A stretch of DNA of 7,169 bases, from assembly GCA_021199825.1 (NCBI GenBank), contig JAJQHI010000130.1, forward strand, positions 1-7,169, in the 5' to 3' direction. The notes beneath the pieces are model-generated. The model was not told where the DNA came from and did not search any database. It worked only from the letters and a program-made list of their open reading frames with translations. This document shows, piece by piece, positions 7,029 to 7,169 of this stretch (position 1 is the stretch's first letter; each line of letters begins with the position of its first letter). The DNA comes from Bacillota bacterium. Lineage in GTDB: Bacteria > Bacillota > Clostridia > Oscillospirales > CAG-272. The translations under genes and the position numbers were made by a program.

Positions 7029-7040
7029 TTCCGTTCGGAA
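7029..7040. repeat. Inverted repeat TTCCG-TT-CGGAA touching the spoVM ribosome site
   Basis: A perfect inverted repeat with 5-nt arms and a 2-nt centre; as RNA it would fold as a 4-bp stem with a GTTC loop. Its right arm runs into the first A bases of the spoVM ribosome binding site. The stem is too weak to hide the site firmly, so regulation is only a possibility. Confidence 0.35.
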
Positions 7041-7045
7041 AGGAG
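7039..7045 (+). promoter_or_regulatory. Ribosome binding site of the spoVM-like gene
   Basis: AAAGGAG lies 7 nt before the ATG at 7053, in an ideal position. An in-frame stop (TGA, 7026-7028) upstream leaves this ATG as the only sensible start. A site of this quality is the main argument that the 24-codon frame is a real gene. Confidence 0.88.
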
Positions 7046-7052
7046 ACTCTCA

Positions 7053-7127
7053 ATGAAGGTTGTAACTCTGCGTCCGCCGCGCTTTTTGGTGCCGATTCTC
7101 ATGAAAATATTTCACTTTGGCAAGTGA
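7053..7127 (+). CDS. spoVM: Stage V sporulation protein SpoVM-like peptide, 24 aa
   Basis: SpoVM is a tiny amphipathic helix that binds the convex forespore membrane in the mother cell and anchors SpoIVA, the base of the spore coat. The peptide starts MKVVTLRPPRFL and ends KIFHFGK, 24 residues against 26 in B. subtilis. Aligned without gaps to the B. subtilis peptide as I remember it, Met1, Lys2, Thr5, Pro9, Phe11, Leu12 and Ile15 are identical, and 6, 7, 10 and 16 are conservative. Pro9 is the residue known to be essential for curvature recognition. Basic residues (Lys2, Arg7, Arg10, Lys18, Lys24) alternate with hydrophobic ones, as expected for a surface helix. Pro8 and Pro14 are extra. It has an excellent ribosome site and lies 46 nt after rsgA, close to its place in B. 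subtilis, where rpe and thiN intervene. With so short a sequence, identity rests on the pattern plus context. Confidence 0.86.
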   Translation: MKVVTLRPPRFLVPILMKIFHFGK

Positions 7128-7169
7128 ACTTGCAAAACGCCCCGACCGCGCAGTCAATGAGCATAAAAA

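Noticed and set aside
6650..7102. 150-codon open frame on the minus strand across rsgA and into spoVM
   Set aside because: Lies antisense to the RsgA GTPase and zinc-finger coding sequence; no family features, and the plus-strand genes explain the region.
7120..7133. Possible terminator hairpin at the spoVM stop (GCAAGT-GA-ACTTGC)
   Set aside because: The loop is only 2 nt for the full 6-bp stem, and it is followed by AAAA and a GC-rich stretch, not a T-run. It does not fit a rho-independent terminator.
7144..7155. Near-palindrome GACCGCGCAGTC after spoVM
   Set aside because: One mismatched pair leaves a 3-bp outer stem; too weak and short to call an operator or hairpin.
7157..7169. ATG at 7157 as the start of a further gene (MSIK...)
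   Set aside because: No Shine-Dalgarno sequence in front and only four codons before the window ends; cannot be supported.

Overview
This window is a compact, entirely plus-strand run of core genes from what is most likely a spore-forming member of the Bacillota, class Clostridia. The evidence is gene order: def - fmt - rsmB - rlmN - prpC - prkC - rsgA is the conserved Gram-positive cluster known from Bacillus subtilis and many clostridia. It is followed by a 24-codon gene that I read as spoVM, found only in endospore formers. Base composition looks moderate (roughly half G+C by eye), and I see no abrupt change along the window that would suggest recent transfer.

Layout. Positions 3-173 hold the C-terminal end of peptide deformylase, cut by the left edge. 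fmt follows after 6 nt, rsmB overlaps fmt by 14 nt, and rlmN starts 10 nt after rsmB. A 48-nt gap leads to prpC, which carries the strongest Shine-Dalgarno sequence among the large genes. prkC starts 1 nt after prpC, and rsgA starts on a GTG that overlaps the prkC stop by 4 nt. After a 46-nt spacer with two short inverted repeats comes the small spoVM-like gene at 7053-7127. The last 42 nt hold nothing I can assign. No stretch over 50 nt between genes lacks a gene, and no tRNA, rRNA, CRISPR, mobile element or rho-independent terminator is visible.

How the genes work together. Def and Fmt are the two ends of the N-formylmethionine cycle: Fmt formylates initiator Met-tRNA, and Def removes the formyl group from new proteins. 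RsmB and RlmN methylate 16S and 23S rRNA (RlmN also tRNA). RsgA is a GTPase that checks 30S subunit assembly. PrkC is a membrane Ser/Thr kinase with external PASTA modules that sense cell-wall fragments, and PrpC is its opposing phosphatase. In B. subtilis, PrkC is known to phosphorylate CpgA (the RsgA orthologue), so the tight prpC-prkC-rsgA packing probably links wall sensing to ribosome maturation. SpoVM is a tiny amphipathic peptide that marks the curved forespore membrane for coat assembly.

I do not see a new multi-gene system here. The most useful observation is the spoVM-like gene, easily missed at 24 codons. It sits directly after rsgA, without the rpe and thiN genes that lie between them in B. 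subtilis. Smaller points are an unusual guanine-specificity motif in RsgA, a degenerate third PASTA repeat in PrkC, and A-rich in-frame slippery sequences in rsmB.
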